Shown one piece after another: positions 37,439 through 37,962 of a stretch of DNA of 37,962 bases (the first letter of the stretch is position 1; every line of letters starts with the position of its first letter). Origin of the DNA: a virus; IMG/VR virus record IMGVR_UViG_3300035523_000153, positions 1 to 37,962 of that record. The stretch is one strand, 5' to 3'. A program made the position numbers and the translations under genes. Below the pieces are notes generated by a model. It was not told the origin of the DNA, searched no databases, and saw nothing but the letters and a program-made list of their open reading frames with translations.

Positions 37439-37962
37439 CCGACAGCGAGCCATGGCTGCCGTTGGCGCGCTGGCTCGCGCGTCGGTTCCGCCCGGCCGGA
37501 TTGCTGGAGACCGGCGACCTGGAGGCGATCGGGATGATGGCGGCGCACGTCGCCTGTCAGACGTACGACCCGACGCGCGCGCAGCTGAACACATGGGTCA
37601 CAAACCGCGTGCTCTGGGCCGTCAGGGACGCGATCCGCTCCGAGCTGCGGATGCGGAGCGAATCCTACGGCTCTCCCACGTCGCCCGATCACGCCATCAG
37701 CCTCGAGGCTCTGATAGACGGCGATGTGGTTGACCGTTCGCCCGGGCCCGACGCGCGGGCGATCAGTTCGGCAACCGTGCGCTGGGCTCTGGGGGCGGTG
37801 ACCGCCAGGCAGCGCGAGGTGCTGAGTCCGTGGTTGGGCGGGGAATCGTTGTCGTGCATCGCCAGTCGCCTCGGGATAACCGAGAGCGGGGCGATCTATC
37901 TGGAGCGGGCCGCGATCGGGCGGCTGAAGCGGAACGGGGCAGAGGAGGCCCTACGAGGATGA
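37435..37962 (+). CDS. Phage-encoded sigma-70-type (ECF-like) factor
   Basis: 175 residues, last gene. The N-terminal region (about 25-75: DLEAIGMMAAHVACQTYDPT, then NTWVTNRVLWAVRDAIRSEL) resembles sigma region 2. The C-terminal region (about 118-168: VTARQREVLSPWLGGESLSC, then IASRLGITESGAIYLERAAI) is a region 4 helix-turn-helix. Regions 3 and 1.1 are missing, as in ECF factors. It is coupled to the holin gene by an ATGA overlap and ends exactly at the window edge. It could direct RNA polymerase to late promoters or act on host genes. It may also be a truncated regulator with only HTH function. Confidence 0.78.
   Translation: MTDSEPWLPLARWLARRFRPAGLLETGDLEAIGMMAAHVACQTYDPTRAQLNTWVTNRVLWAVRDAIRSELRMRSESYGSPTSPDHAISLEALIDGDVVDRSPGPDARAISSATVRWALGAVTARQREVLSPWLGGESLSCIASRLGITESGAIYLERAAIGRLKRNGAEEALRG

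Overview
This window reads as an essentially complete temperate tailed-phage genome or prophage of about 38 kb from a high-GC bacterium. The host phylum cannot be fixed from the sequence. Genes start with strong AGGAGG-type ribosome sites, often use GTG (once probably TTG), and are packed in long runs of ATGA/GTGA 4-base overlaps. The order is that of a lambda-like siphovirus: integrase and repressor, early/replication genes, terminase, head, tail, lysis. There is no contractile sheath gene and the tape-measure protein is short (497 aa), so a short flexible non-contractile tail is inferred.

Layout. 1-2137 (minus strand): large serine integrase, a small coupled ORF and a helix-turn-helix repressor. 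2190-2300: divergent control region with repeated operator-like boxes and a plus-strand promoter. 2309-3480: two small early proteins, then about 860 bp without further genes that hold three tRNA-like genes with abnormal anticodon arms among many perfect hairpins. 3532-13296: early operon of small, often CxxC-rich proteins, two replication-initiator-type winged-helix proteins (the second carries CCTATAGG palindromes that look like an internal origin), an HNH-type protein, RusA resolvase, an MmcB-like nuclease-fold protein and an ASCH protein. The HNH and MmcB reading frames each contain a +1 frameshift. 13294-18607: late unit 1 (terminase subunits, DUF935-type portal, head morphogenesis, a membrane protein that looks like cargo). 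18626-31326: late unit 2 (S49 protease with nested scaffold, decoration protein, major capsid protein, connectors, tail tube, tail chaperone with probable -1 frameshift, tape measure, baseplate/tip). A minus-strand zinc-ribbon membrane gene interrupts it at 26869-27321. 31317-37962: late unit 3 (fibre, SGNH esterase, M15 endolysin, holin-like protein, a sigma-70-type protein).

The most striking signal is a regulatory leader found three times, at the head of each late unit (13294, 18626, 31317). Each copy has an extended -10 promoter, an identical 23-nt box starting 24-25 nt after the -10, a GC-rich hairpin that keeps its pairing through compensatory changes, a T-rich tract and then the ribosome site. 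The 3' part of the box can pair either backward within the box or forward into the terminator-like hairpin, which is an attenuator/antiterminator architecture. Together with the phage-encoded sigma-like protein at the end of unit 3, this suggests a dedicated late-gene switch that I do not recognise as a described system.

Limits: functions come from reading motifs by eye. No database search, RNA folding or structure prediction was run. The window begins and ends exactly at stop codons, so attachment sites and genome ends cannot be seen.
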